NCBI RefSeq assembly: GCF_003574475.2
Contig: NZ_QLIS02000001.1
Coordinates: forward strand, 682,001-746,000
Reading direction: 5' to 3'
Source of the DNA: Pseudofrancisella aestuarii
GTDB taxonomy: Bacteria; Pseudomonadota; Gammaproteobacteria; Francisellales; Francisellaceae
DNA: 64,000 nt
A program made the translations under genes and the position numbers. A model generated the notes under the pieces. It saw only the letters and a program-made list of their open reading frames with translations. It was not told where the DNA came from and searched no databases. Positions within the stretch are counted from its first letter, which is position 1. Each line of letters begins with the position of its first letter. Below are positions 20,248 to 29,916 of the stretch, in pieces.

Positions 20248-22029
20248 ATGTCTACAGATATATCAAAAGAAAATAAAAAAACTGCTAGTTCATGGTTAAG
20301 ACACATATCAAAACCAGCTAAAAAATGGATAAATTTAACTGTATTAATAAGTTTTACAAGTGGTTTATTATTAATTGGTCAACTATATTTATTAGCACAT
20401 ATTTCTTATGAAGCTTATATTAAACAACACACACTAAATCAGCTTATTAACTATTTTATAGGAATAATAATTATTGTTATTTTAAGAGCTATACTTAGTT
20501 GGGCTAAGGAGATTGTAAGTTATAAAGCTGCTTCAATAGTGAAAAAGCAACTTAGAGAAGACCTTATAGAACATATAAATAAATTAGGTCCAATAAAAAT
20601 ATCTAAAATGTCTAGTGCTGAGCTTACGAGTACTGTCATGGAACAAGTTGAAGGATTAACAGGATTTTTAACAAAATTTTTACCACAAATAACCCTTTCT
20701 GGACTTATGCCGTTAGCTATCTTAGTTTTCATTTTTCCTCAAAGTATAGTCTGTGGTGTAATACTATTAATATGTGCTCCTTTAATTCCTTTATTTATGA
20801 TAATTGTTGGTTTAGGTGCAGAGTCAGAAAGCCAAAAACATTTTAAAACCCTGGCTAGAATGAGCAGCACTTTTCTAGATACTTTGAGAGGATTAACAAC
20901 TTTAAAACTTTTTGGAAAAAGTAAATCACAAAGCCAAAAAATATTCGAAGCTTCTGATGTATATCGTATAAGAACCATGAAAGTTCTAAGAATTGCTTTT
21001 TTATCTTCAGGCATCTTAGAAATGTTCTCTGCAGCCTCTATTGCTATTGTTGCAGTATATTTAGGTATGGGATTCATTAATGCTGGAGAAAATAATAATA
21101 TTTGGTGGGCTCTGAATAACATGACGCTACAAGGAGCTTTATTTATATTACTATTAGCTCCAGAGTTTTTTATGCCTCTTAGAGAACTTAGCACTCACTA
21201 TCATGCGAAAGCAGAAGCTATAGGTGCAGCTCTAGAAATTGCAAAAGTCTTTGAAATAACAGCTATGGATAATAATAAAAAAACTCCCATAGCAGATTCT
21301 ATTAATAAAATTACCATAAAAGATTTAGAGGTTATGTATGATGATAAAACTGCCCTAGACAAAATCAGCATATCAATAAAAGATAAAGAAAAAGTCGCTA
21401 TCGTTGGTGCAAGTGGTGCTGGCAAAACAACATTAATAAATACAATCCTTGGATTTATAGATTATGAAGGATCAATTAATATTAATGATAAACAAGAGCT
21501 AAGAGAGATAGATGAAAAATCTTGGCTAAAAAATATTTCTTGGCTTGGACAAAATGCGACTTTATTTAAAGGTTCTATAAAAGATAACTTACTAATAGCA
21601 AATAAAAATGCCTCTGATGAAGACCTAAATAGCGCTTTAGAAAAAGCTAACCTTCTAGCTTTTATAAACTCTTTGCCTTTAGGAATAAATACTGAAATTG
21701 GAGAGCAAAATATAGGTTTATCAGGAGGGCAAGCTCAAAGACTAGCCTTAGCTAGAGCATATTTAAAACAACATCAATTACTTATATTAGATGAGCCAAC
21801 AGCTAGTCTTGATAAAGAAAGTGAAGGAAAAATTATTAACTCTTTAAAAGATTCTTGGCAAGAGAAAACTGTGATAATCCTGACTCATAAATTAAGCTTC
21901 TTAAATTGTGTTGATAATATTATCGTGCTCGATGAAGGAAAGATTATACAACAAGGATCATTTAATGATCTTGTAAATGATCAAGATGGAGCATTTTATG
22001 GTTTTTATAAAAATGAGGTGACCGAATGA
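20248..22029 (+). CDS. cydD: Thiol reductant ABC exporter subunit CydD
   Basis: This is one half of the CydDC heterodimer, which exports cysteine/glutathione to the periplasm and is needed to assemble cytochrome bd oxidase. The 593-residue protein has an N-terminal six-helix membrane domain (about 25-330) and a C-terminal ATPase domain. The ATPase domain contains Walker A GASGAGKTT, signature LSGGQAQR and Walker B LLILDEPTASLD. Its stop overlaps the cydC start (ATGA), giving coupled translation in the order cydD-cydC. The assignment rests on this gene pair and sequence layout. Confidence 0.9.
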   Translation: MSTDISKENKKTASSWLRHISKPAKKWINLTVLISFTSGLLLIGQLYLLAHISYEAYIKQHTLNQLINYFIGIIIIVILRAILSWAKEIVSYKAASIVKKQLREDLIEHINKLGPIKISKMSSAELTSTVMEQVEGLTGFLTKFLPQITLSGLMPLAILVFIFPQSIVCGVILLICAPLIPLFMIIVGLGAESESQKHFKTLARMSSTFLDTLRGLTTLKLFGKSKSQSQKIFEASDVYRIRTMKVLRIAFLSSGILEMFSAASIAIVAVYLGMGFINAGENNNIWWALNNMTLQGALFILLLAPEFFMPLRELSTHYHAKAEAIGAALEIAKVFEITAMDNNKKTPIADSINKITIKDLEVMYDDKTALDKISISIKDKEKVAIVGASGAGKTTLINTILGFIDYEGSININDKQELREIDEKSWLKNISWLGQNATLFKGSIKDNLLIANKNASDEDLNSALEKANLLAFINSLPLGINTEIGEQNIGLSGGQAQRLALARAYLKQHQLLILDEPTASLDKESEGKIINSLKDSWQEKTVIILTHKLSFLNCVDNIIVLDEGKIIQQGSFNDLVNDQDGAFYGFYKNEVTE

Positions 22030-23675
22030 AAAACCTTTTACCTTTTATAAAACTTTTCAGAAATCAGTCTCAGTGGATGTTATTTGGGACATTGCTTGCT
22101 TGGTCAGCTATACTGATGGGGATTGGACTGATGTCTCTATCTGGCTGGTTTATTTCATACACAGGCTATTTAGCAACTACAAGTTATGCTGTTGCATCAA
22201 CATTTAATTTCTTTTATCCTGCTGCTGGGGTCAGAACATTTTCTCTAGGTAGAATCGTCTCTCGTTATGGTGAAAGAGTTTTTACTCATGAAGCAACTTT
22301 TAAGATTCTTTCTGACATAAGAGTATGGTTTTACAAAAAACTTGAACCCTTAGCGCCTTCTCACCTACTCAAGTATAAAAGTGGAGATCTCCTAGGTAGA
22401 CTTGTAAATGATGTTGCAGCATTAGACAATCTATATGTAAGGATCATTTCTCCTACTATAGTTTTTATTTTAGCTTGTTTATCTATTTCTATTTTATTTT
22501 GCTTTTTCAGTATTAAACTAGCTTTGACAACTCTAATCCTAAGCCTAATAACTGGCTTTGGGACACCATTCATAAGTGACCTATTAGCTCGTAAAAAATC
22601 TCAGCAATTAAATGAAAATAGTTCAGCTCTAAAAACTCAAGTAGTTGAGCATATATCTTCTTTAGCTGAACTTAAAATTTTTGATTTAGATGGTTATCAC
22701 TTTAATAAAATTAAAGAGCAAAACTCTGAACTTATAAATAGTGAAATAAAGCTAAGTACAGTCTCTGGTACTGGTGCAGCCATTATGACTTTTTGTCTAG
22801 GTTTTATAATAATAGTTACTACAATGATAGCTGTATCGCTAGTTGAAAGTGGTCTTTTAAACGGAGCATTTATAGCCTTAATATTTTTGGGAATTCTTGC
22901 GTTATTTGAGTCAATTATGCCTCTTCCATTAGCTTATCAATATTTAGGAAAAACGATATCTGCTGCGAAAAGAATACTTAAAATAACAAACTCTAAACCT
23001 GACATCATTTTCGATAATTCAAATTATATTCAATTAGAATCTTATGATATAAGCTTTAAAGATGTAGATTTTGGATACACTAATGACAATTTAATTTTAA
23101 AAGATTTTAATTTAGAAATAGAAGATCAACAAAAAATAGCCTTATTCGCACCTACAGGATCAGGAAAATCTACAATAGTAAATTTACTAGCTAGATTTTG
23201 GGATATCAATAAGGGCTTTTTAACTATTTGTGAGCACTCTATAAAAGATTTTAGTGAGAGTCAACTTAGAGATATGATGACCATAATAAATCAATCTCCT
23301 CATATATTTAATGGAGGTATTAGAGAAAATTTACTATTAGCAAATGATAAAGCAACTGATGAACAATTATGGAATGCTTTAGAAAAAGTATATATGAAAG
23401 ATTATGTCCTATCACTTAAAAATGGTTTAGATACATGGACTGGTGAGTATGGTAAACACCTTTCTGGAGGACAACAAAAAAGGATAGCGTTAGCTAGAGC
23501 ATTTTTAAGAGAGTCTCCAATTTTGATTATGGATGAACCAACAGAGGGCTTAGATAAAGAAACAGAAGTAAAAGTTTTTGAAAATATTAAAACTCTAATG
23601 CAAAATAAGACTGTCATATTTATAACTCATAATAAGAATTTACTTAAAAATTTTGATATAATTATTAAGCTTTAA
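22026..23675 (+). CDS. cydC: Thiol reductant ABC exporter subunit CydC
   Basis: This is the second half of CydDC. The 549 residues start with the CydC-type first helix followed by LMSLSGWFIS, and carry a six-helix membrane domain up to about 315. The ATPase domain has Walker A APTGSGKST, signature LSGGQQKR and Walker B ILIMDEPTEGLD. The acyltransferase array begins 17 bp after its stop on the same strand, so read-through is likely. The protein looks intact. Confidence 0.9.
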   Translation: MKNLLPFIKLFRNQSQWMLFGTLLAWSAILMGIGLMSLSGWFISYTGYLATTSYAVASTFNFFYPAAGVRTFSLGRIVSRYGERVFTHEATFKILSDIRVWFYKKLEPLAPSHLLKYKSGDLLGRLVNDVAALDNLYVRIISPTIVFILACLSISILFCFFSIKLALTTLILSLITGFGTPFISDLLARKKSQQLNENSSALKTQVVEHISSLAELKIFDLDGYHFNKIKEQNSELINSEIKLSTVSGTGAAIMTFCLGFIIIVTTMIAVSLVESGLLNGAFIALIFLGILALFESIMPLPLAYQYLGKTISAAKRILKITNSKPDIIFDNSNYIQLESYDISFKDVDFGYTNDNLILKDFNLEIEDQQKIALFAPTGSGKSTIVNLLARFWDINKGFLTICEHSIKDFSESQLRDMMTIINQSPHIFNGGIRENLLLANDKATDEQLWNALEKVYMKDYVLSLKNGLDTWTGEYGKHLSGGQQKRIALARAFLRESPILIMDEPTEGLDKETEVKVFENIKTLMQNKTVIFITHNKNLLKNFDIIIKL

Positions 23676-23692
23676 TCTAATAAAACTGTAAA

Positions 23693-25597
23693 ATGAGTCA
23701 TATAAAATATAGAAAAGATATCGATGGCTTACGAGCTTTAGCTATTATTCCAGTGATCTTATTTCATTTAGACATTAGCTGGATTCGAGGAGGCTTCTTA
23801 GGTGTTGACATTTTCTTTGTAATATCGGGATATCTTATTTCTTCAATTATTCTTAGAGATCTTAAAACAGGTACTTTTTCTATTAAGAATTTCTACCTTA
23901 GAAGAATACGAAGAATATCTCCAGCGCTAATAACAGTTCTTTTAGTTTCTTCTATTTTCGCATGGATAGTTCTTTTACCACAAGATCTTCTAACGTATGC
24001 AAAATCAGTAATAAGCACTATTCTATCTGTTTCAAACTTATTCTTTTTTTACACTCTAAATTTTGGATACTTTAGTTCTGACTCAAATGTTATACCTTTA
24101 CTACATACTTGGTCTCTTGGTATTGAAGAGCAGTTTTATTTTTTTTGGCCTATAATACTTATTATAGTTTTCAAATTTAAATTAAATTCAAGTAAAAAAC
24201 TTTTCTTTATTTGCTTATCTCTTTTAATCATTTCTCTTATTTTATATTTCTTTTCTGATGCTCAATACTATTACTTTCCTCTAACAAGAGCTTTTGAGTT
24301 ATTATTTGGTTGTCTTATTGCAATAATAATCAATTTAGGCAAACCCAAATTTCCTAAAAATGAGAAAACAAATAGTTTTTTTAGTTTCATCTGTTTTCTT
24401 TTTATAATAATTTCATTATTTGCAGATGTGAAGTATGGTAGTGTTTGGCCAGTTATTATATGTATAGGCACCGCAGGATTTATATATCTAGGAGCCAATC
24501 AAAAATATTTCTCCTTTTGCCATAGAATATTTTCAAATAGAGTCCTCGTATCAATAGGACTTATTTCATATTCATTATACTTATGGCACTGGCCTATTAT
24601 TGCTTTTATTAACTACCTTAGTATTGAGAAAGCTATCTTAGTTGACATAGTTATTATTTTTCTAACTTTTTTATTAGCCATACTCACATACTTTTTTGTG
24701 GAGAAACCTTTCAGATATCGGAAGTCATCTTTATTTAAGTCTTTTAACCTACTAATAATTTTACCTTTACTATTGTGCGGCCTTTTCTTTATTACTATAA
24801 AAGAATATCCAAATGCCGTTTTTAACAATACGAACACATCAAGCACTTCAGATCCGAATAGTTTAGATAAGATGATTAATTGCTGGAATAGAACTCCTTT
24901 AGAATTAACAAAAGAAGATATAGAAAAATGTGTAAATAATAAAAAAACTGATGTAGTTCTATTTGGAGATTCTCATGCTATGGCAAGTAGCCACATGGTT
25001 AATATTTGGTTAAGGCAACGCGATCTCTCTGGCGTAATATTTGGAACAGATGCTCTTAATACTGTCAATGGAATGTACAATCAAAATATAAAGCAAAAAA
25101 TTCAAAATATAATAGACATTACTCACCCCAAATATATTATTTTTGCTGGATGGTGGACTTATTATACTAAGGATACTATGAATGGATTTAACGGTTTAGA
25201 AGAAGCCATCAAAACCTCCTTAAACAATAATATAAAAACTTTATTAATTCTTGATGCTCCATCTTTATTTGAAAAGAAACCCTATTGTAGTGAACTTAAA
25301 TTATCAAAAATTCTTAATATTAATTGCGATATGCCATATAAAAATGTGATCAATGAGCAAAAGGAATCACTGGAACAAATAAAAAAAATAAAGAAAGACT
25401 TTCCTTCTTTAGAGATAATCGATATAAAAAAAATTACTTGTGATAAAAGTACTTGCTTTAGTGCTATAGAAAATAATCCAATATATCTAGATAATACTAA
25501 AATGAAATGGAATTATCATAATTGCCACCTGAATACTTTTGGATCACAAATAATAGGCAAATTATATATGGAAAAATATGGTAACCCATTAAACTAA
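23693..25597 (+). CDS. Acyltransferase-3/SGNH fusion protein (OafA/OatA type), copy 1
   Basis: The N-terminal 360 residues are an acyltransferase-3 membrane domain with about ten helices. It shows FHLDISWIRGGFLGVDIFFV near the start and HTWSLGIEEQFY in the middle. The C-terminal 250 residues are an extracytoplasmic SGNH domain with FGDSHA (Ser427) and a late CHLN (His612). Such proteins carry acyl groups across the membrane to O-antigen or peptidoglycan. The aspartate expected three residues before the catalytic histidine is His609 here. It is the first of three tandem paralogues, each separated by 6 bp. It shares short near-identical stretches with copy 2. Confidence 0.88.
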   Translation: MSHIKYRKDIDGLRALAIIPVILFHLDISWIRGGFLGVDIFFVISGYLISSIILRDLKTGTFSIKNFYLRRIRRISPALITVLLVSSIFAWIVLLPQDLLTYAKSVISTILSVSNLFFFYTLNFGYFSSDSNVIPLLHTWSLGIEEQFYFFWPIILIIVFKFKLNSSKKLFFICLSLLIISLILYFFSDAQYYYFPLTRAFELLFGCLIAIIINLGKPKFPKNEKTNSFFSFICFLFIIISLFADVKYGSVWPVIICIGTAGFIYLGANQKYFSFCHRIFSNRVLVSIGLISYSLYLWHWPIIAFINYLSIEKAILVDIVIIFLTFLLAILTYFFVEKPFRYRKSSLFKSFNLLIILPLLLCGLFFITIKEYPNAVFNNTNTSSTSDPNSLDKMINCWNRTPLELTKEDIEKCVNNKKTDVVLFGDSHAMASSHMVNIWLRQRDLSGVIFGTDALNTVNGMYNQNIKQKIQNIIDITHPKYIIFAGWWTYYTKDTMNGFNGLEEAIKTSLNNNIKTLLILDAPSLFEKKPYCSELKLSKILNINCDMPYKNVINEQKESLEQIKKIKKDFPSLEIIDIKKITCDKSTCFSAIENNPIYLDNTKMKWNYHNCHLNTFGSQIIGKLYMEKYGNPLN

Positions 25598-26673
25598 TAA
25601 AATATGAGCAATATAAAATATAGAAAAGATATTGATGGTTTAAGAGCTCTTGCTGTTATAGCTGTTATCCTATATCACCTAGATATTTCGTGGATTAGAG
25701 CAGGCTTCCTTGGCGTAGATATTTTCTTTGTGATATCTGGCTTTCTAATAACTTCTATTATAATTAGAGACTTAAATAATAACTGTTTCTCTATTAAAAA
25801 TTTCTATCTTAGAAGAATCAAAAGAATTTTACCCGCTCTATTAATTGTACTTATAACAACAACATTCTTCGCTTGGCTTATTCTATTGCCTGAGGATCTA
25901 TATAGCTATGCTCAATCACTTGTTTCCGCTATAGCTTCATTTTCTAATATCTTTTTCTTTGCAACTCTAAAATTTGGATATTTTAGTTCCGATTCAACTA
26001 TTATCCCTTTATTACATACATGGTCTTTAGGCATAGAAGAACAATTCTATATCTTTTGGCCTATCATCCTCATAGTAGCTTTTAAATTTAATATAAAATC
26101 TAATAAACAAATATTTATTATTTCTAGCATATTATTAATCTCATCTTTAATTGCTTTCTTATCAATAAAAAATCAAATATTCTATTACTTCCCTTTTACT
26201 AGAGCTTTCGAATTATTATTTGGGTGTTCATTAGCAATTCTAATGAATTCAAGTAATATTAGATCTGAACCAGAAAAAAAATCTCTTTTCCTTAATATAC
26301 TCGCTCTAACCTTACTAATTATCCCTCTTTTTGCAGATGTCCATTATGCAAGTTTATGGCCTGCTATAATATGTCTAGGTACTACACTATTTATATATCT
26401 AGGAAATAGTAGCCAGCCATCTCCTATTCATAAAGTATTTTCTTATAAAATATTTGTCTATACTGGGCTTATATCATATTCATTATACTTATGGCACTGG
26501 CCCATTATTGCTTTTATTAACTACCTCAGTATTGAAAAAACTATCTTAGTTGACATAATTATTATTTTTCTAACTTTTATATTAGCAACACTTACATATC
26601 ATTTTATAGAAAAACCTTTTAGACAGAAAAAATACTCATTCAATAAAGCCCTTTCTTTTCTTTTCATTATCCC
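25556..26673 (+). repeat. Perfect 1118-bp direct repeat, left copy
   Basis: This stretch is identical base for base to 27503-28620 (offset 1947 bp). It begins in the last codons of acyltransferase copy 1, crosses the 6-bp spacer, and covers codons 1-356 of copy 2. The first mismatch, a synonymous C/T, is at 26674. I compared both copies by eye across the whole length. Confidence 0.92.
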
Positions 26674-27544
26674 CCTTATTATTGCTTGTATATTATTATT
26701 TATAATCTCAAAATATCCTAAAATTGGATATAATTACGCAATTTCAGGATACTATACTGTCAGACAAGCAGTTACTTCGTATGGATATATTGGTGACTAT
26801 AATTTCAATATAACTAATTGTAGAAACTCTAACCCAAATAGCATAAATATAAATAAAACTGAAATTTCTAATTGTATAAAAAATAAAAAACATTTTGATG
26901 TTGTGTTGTTTGGAGATTCTCATGCTGCTGCTTTTACTCCTATGGTATCTTCATGGACAAAACCATTAAATTTGTCTACAGTTTCTTTTGGTGAATCACA
27001 GGATAAAATTCAAGATCTTATATATAAAAAAGATATTGAACAAAGCATACAAAATATTATAGATTTAACACATCCTAAAATATTTATTTTTGCTGGATGG
27101 TGGTCCTCATATACAAAAAATACAACTGACACCATAAAATACCTTAATAAAGCCGTAAAAAAAGTGACTGAGAATAATATCCCTACACTAATAATCCTTG
27201 ATTCTGCACCAATATTTGATAAAAAGCCAAATTGTGGAATGACGCGAATAACCTCATTATTGAATCAAGAGTGCTTTAACAATCTAGATTTAGTTAAAAA
27301 AGATCAAAAAGAATCTATTAAAGAGATTAACAATATAGCCCAAAAAAATAGCTTAGTAAAAACTATTGATATAAATAAAATTATCTGTGATGATAAAAAA
27401 TGTTATTTATCTATAGATAATAAAATATTATATAGTGATAACGCTAAAATGACCTGGGGAATATATAACTCTCATCTCACTAATTATGGTTCTATGCTAG
27501 TTGGCAAATTATATATGGAAAAATATGGTAACCCATTAAACTAA
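25604..27544 (+). CDS. Acyltransferase-3/SGNH fusion protein, copy 2
   Basis: At 646 residues it has the same build as copy 1: an acyltransferase-3 membrane half and an SGNH half with GDSHA (Ser439) and SHL (His624). Tyr621 stands where the triad Asp is expected. Its first 363 residues are identical to copy 3, and its DNA is identical from 48 bp before the start codon to 26673. The SGNH half is different in sequence from copy 3 but keeps the same last residues as copy 1. That makes it look like one member of a family of swappable catalytic ends. It probably acylates a surface glycan; the acyl group and acceptor are unknown. Confidence 0.88.
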   Translation: MSNIKYRKDIDGLRALAVIAVILYHLDISWIRAGFLGVDIFFVISGFLITSIIIRDLNNNCFSIKNFYLRRIKRILPALLIVLITTTFFAWLILLPEDLYSYAQSLVSAIASFSNIFFFATLKFGYFSSDSTIIPLLHTWSLGIEEQFYIFWPIILIVAFKFNIKSNKQIFIISSILLISSLIAFLSIKNQIFYYFPFTRAFELLFGCSLAILMNSSNIRSEPEKKSLFLNILALTLLIIPLFADVHYASLWPAIICLGTTLFIYLGNSSQPSPIHKVFSYKIFVYTGLISYSLYLWHWPIIAFINYLSIEKTILVDIIIIFLTFILATLTYHFIEKPFRQKKYSFNKALSFLFIIPLIIACILLFIISKYPKIGYNYAISGYYTVRQAVTSYGYIGDYNFNITNCRNSNPNSININKTEISNCIKNKKHFDVVLFGDSHAAAFTPMVSSWTKPLNLSTVSFGESQDKIQDLIYKKDIEQSIQNIIDLTHPKIFIFAGWWSSYTKNTTDTIKYLNKAVKKVTENNIPTLIILDSAPIFDKKPNCGMTRITSLLNQECFNNLDLVKKDQKESIKEINNIAQKNSLVKTIDINKIICDDKKCYLSIDNKILYSDNAKMTWGIYNSHLTNYGSMLVGKLYMEKYGNPLN

Positions 27545-28620
27545 TAAAATATGAGCAATATAAAATATAGAAAAGATATTGATGGTTTAAGAGCTCTTGC
27601 TGTTATAGCTGTTATCCTATATCACCTAGATATTTCGTGGATTAGAGCAGGCTTCCTTGGCGTAGATATTTTCTTTGTGATATCTGGCTTTCTAATAACT
27701 TCTATTATAATTAGAGACTTAAATAATAACTGTTTCTCTATTAAAAATTTCTATCTTAGAAGAATCAAAAGAATTTTACCCGCTCTATTAATTGTACTTA
27801 TAACAACAACATTCTTCGCTTGGCTTATTCTATTGCCTGAGGATCTATATAGCTATGCTCAATCACTTGTTTCCGCTATAGCTTCATTTTCTAATATCTT
27901 TTTCTTTGCAACTCTAAAATTTGGATATTTTAGTTCCGATTCAACTATTATCCCTTTATTACATACATGGTCTTTAGGCATAGAAGAACAATTCTATATC
28001 TTTTGGCCTATCATCCTCATAGTAGCTTTTAAATTTAATATAAAATCTAATAAACAAATATTTATTATTTCTAGCATATTATTAATCTCATCTTTAATTG
28101 CTTTCTTATCAATAAAAAATCAAATATTCTATTACTTCCCTTTTACTAGAGCTTTCGAATTATTATTTGGGTGTTCATTAGCAATTCTAATGAATTCAAG
28201 TAATATTAGATCTGAACCAGAAAAAAAATCTCTTTTCCTTAATATACTCGCTCTAACCTTACTAATTATCCCTCTTTTTGCAGATGTCCATTATGCAAGT
28301 TTATGGCCTGCTATAATATGTCTAGGTACTACACTATTTATATATCTAGGAAATAGTAGCCAGCCATCTCCTATTCATAAAGTATTTTCTTATAAAATAT
28401 TTGTCTATACTGGGCTTATATCATATTCATTATACTTATGGCACTGGCCCATTATTGCTTTTATTAACTACCTCAGTATTGAAAAAACTATCTTAGTTGA
28501 CATAATTATTATTTTTCTAACTTTTATATTAGCAACACTTACATATCATTTTATAGAAAAACCTTTTAGACAGAAAAAATACTCATTCAATAAAGCCCTT
28601 TCTTTTCTTTTCATTATCCC
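27503..28620 (+). repeat. Perfect 1118-bp direct repeat, right copy
   Basis: This is the partner of 25556-26673. It begins in the last codons of copy 2 and covers the same part of copy 3. Recombination between the two copies would delete exactly 1947 bp and leave one intact reading frame that fuses the shared membrane half to the copy 3 SGNH half. Confidence 0.92.
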
Positions 28621-29464
28621 TCTTATTATTGCCTGTATTAATCTTTTTATATGCAGTCAGCAATCCCAATTAGATTATAAGATAGGATCTCTAGATCAGA
28701 AAATTATAAACCGTACAAAAGATCTCAATCATTCTGTTTTCTATTGTGAAGATAAAGTGTTTAATAAAGATGGAAGTATTAATCCAATTTTATTAAAAAC
28801 CTGCTCACATAACAAAGAGATAGATATTGTCCTTTTTGGCGACTCTCATGCTAGAGCTATCTCTCAAATGATAAGATTATGGAGTGAAGATAAAAAATTA
28901 TCTTTGCTTGAAATAGATAATAATGCTTTGTCGATCCTTGATGATGTTTATACAGAAAGATTTATAGATAAAGACTTATACCCAATAATAGATAATATAA
29001 AACCAAAAATCTTTATTTTTGCTGGTTTCTGGAAAACTTATACCAACTGGAAAGGCGACAACAAATTTAGCTATATTGAAAAAAGTATAGAAATATTACA
29101 TAAAAAAGGAATTGAGCCAATTATTGTTCTAGATTTTCCTTCTCTTCTAAAAAATAAACCTACATGTGGCTTTAAAGATTTCGACTTAAAGAATAATAAA
29201 CCTCTAGGCTGTATAAATAAACTTGATAAAATCTTAGATGATCAAAAAGAAAGTTTAGAAGAAATTAATAAATTGAAACAAAAATATTCATTTTTAAAAA
29301 TAATAGACACAACGAAAATCATTTGTCCTGATAAAAAGTGTAAAAATGTATTAGATGGTAAGATTATTTATATGAACAATGATAATGGAAACAGTCATTT
29401 AAACTATATAGGAGATCTTCTTGTAGGAAAAATTTATCTAAAAAATGAAGGAAATCCTTTATAA
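27551..29464 (+). CDS. Acyltransferase-3/SGNH fusion protein, copy 3
   Basis: At 637 residues its N-terminal 363 residues are identical to copy 2. From residue 364 onward it has a distinct SGNH half with GDSHA (Ser432) and SHLN (His616), where Gly613 replaces the usual Asp. The join falls at the last helix of the membrane domain, so both proteins keep a full membrane half with a different exported domain. It follows copy 2 by 6 bp. No sign of frameshift or decay. The pattern is best explained by recent tandem duplication or gene conversion, with different selection on the C-terminal half. Confidence 0.88.
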   Translation: MSNIKYRKDIDGLRALAVIAVILYHLDISWIRAGFLGVDIFFVISGFLITSIIIRDLNNNCFSIKNFYLRRIKRILPALLIVLITTTFFAWLILLPEDLYSYAQSLVSAIASFSNIFFFATLKFGYFSSDSTIIPLLHTWSLGIEEQFYIFWPIILIVAFKFNIKSNKQIFIISSILLISSLIAFLSIKNQIFYYFPFTRAFELLFGCSLAILMNSSNIRSEPEKKSLFLNILALTLLIIPLFADVHYASLWPAIICLGTTLFIYLGNSSQPSPIHKVFSYKIFVYTGLISYSLYLWHWPIIAFINYLSIEKTILVDIIIIFLTFILATLTYHFIEKPFRQKKYSFNKALSFLFIIPLIIACINLFICSQQSQLDYKIGSLDQKIINRTKDLNHSVFYCEDKVFNKDGSINPILLKTCSHNKEIDIVLFGDSHARAISQMIRLWSEDKKLSLLEIDNNALSILDDVYTERFIDKDLYPIIDNIKPKIFIFAGFWKTYTNWKGDNKFSYIEKSIEILHKKGIEPIIVLDFPSLLKNKPTCGFKDFDLKNNKPLGCINKLDKILDDQKESLEEINKLKQKYSFLKIIDTTKIICPDKKCKNVLDGKIIYMNNDNGNSHLNYIGDLLVGKIYLKNEGNPL

Positions 29465-29488
29465 AAAAAGGTTCATAAGGTCAGAAAT

Positions 29489-29914
29489 ATGTTAAAAAAA
29501 ATACTATGTATTATTTCTTTAATACTTTTTTTATCTGTAACTAGTTTTGCTCAAGAAAATAAGTTTTTAAGAGAAAGTCCTATAAATAATCCTACTTACG
29601 ATACTCCACCTAAAGAAAATAGCATAGGCACCATTCTAATGACACCAATAACAATTGCGGGTATCGCTGTTGCATCTGTAGTGATGATACCTGTTGGTTC
29701 TCTTACTGGTTTTTTTGGTGGCGCTGTCATGTCGCCCATGATTTTTGATAATGGAGACTACATAAGTGACAGAGAAATAGTAAGGGTATTTGAGATCCCT
29801 GCAGCTGCAGGAGGATTAGCTATGGGAGGAGCAATTTATATGACTGGTAAGCTTCCTGTTGAAACAGCTAAAAGTCTTGGAGAATCTGCTCAAGAAAATG
29901 GTTATATGGTTTAA
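29489..29914 (+). CDS. Small exported protein with glycine-rich hydrophobic segments, unknown function
   Basis: I do not recognise this 141-residue protein. It begins with a clear signal peptide (LCIISLILFLSVTSFAQ). After a proline-rich linker come two hydrophobic stretches rich in Gly and Ala: about residues 50-75 (PVGSLTGFFGGAV) and 95-112 (AAAGGLAMGGA). These could be paired membrane-inserting hairpins. The start is 24 bp after the acyltransferase array and tag follows 2 bp later, so it is in the same transcript. An envelope role is likely only from the signal peptide. Confidence 0.6.
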   Translation: MLKKILCIISLILFLSVTSFAQENKFLRESPINNPTYDTPPKENSIGTILMTPITIAGIAVASVVMIPVGSLTGFFGGAVMSPMIFDNGDYISDREIVRVFEIPAAAGGLAMGGAIYMTGKLPVETAKSLGESAQENGYMV

Positions 29915-29916
29915 TA

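Noticed and set aside
25556-28620. Long direct repeat considered as an IS element or composite transposon
   Set aside because: The repeat lies within acyltransferase coding sequence, has no transposase and no terminal inverted repeats.
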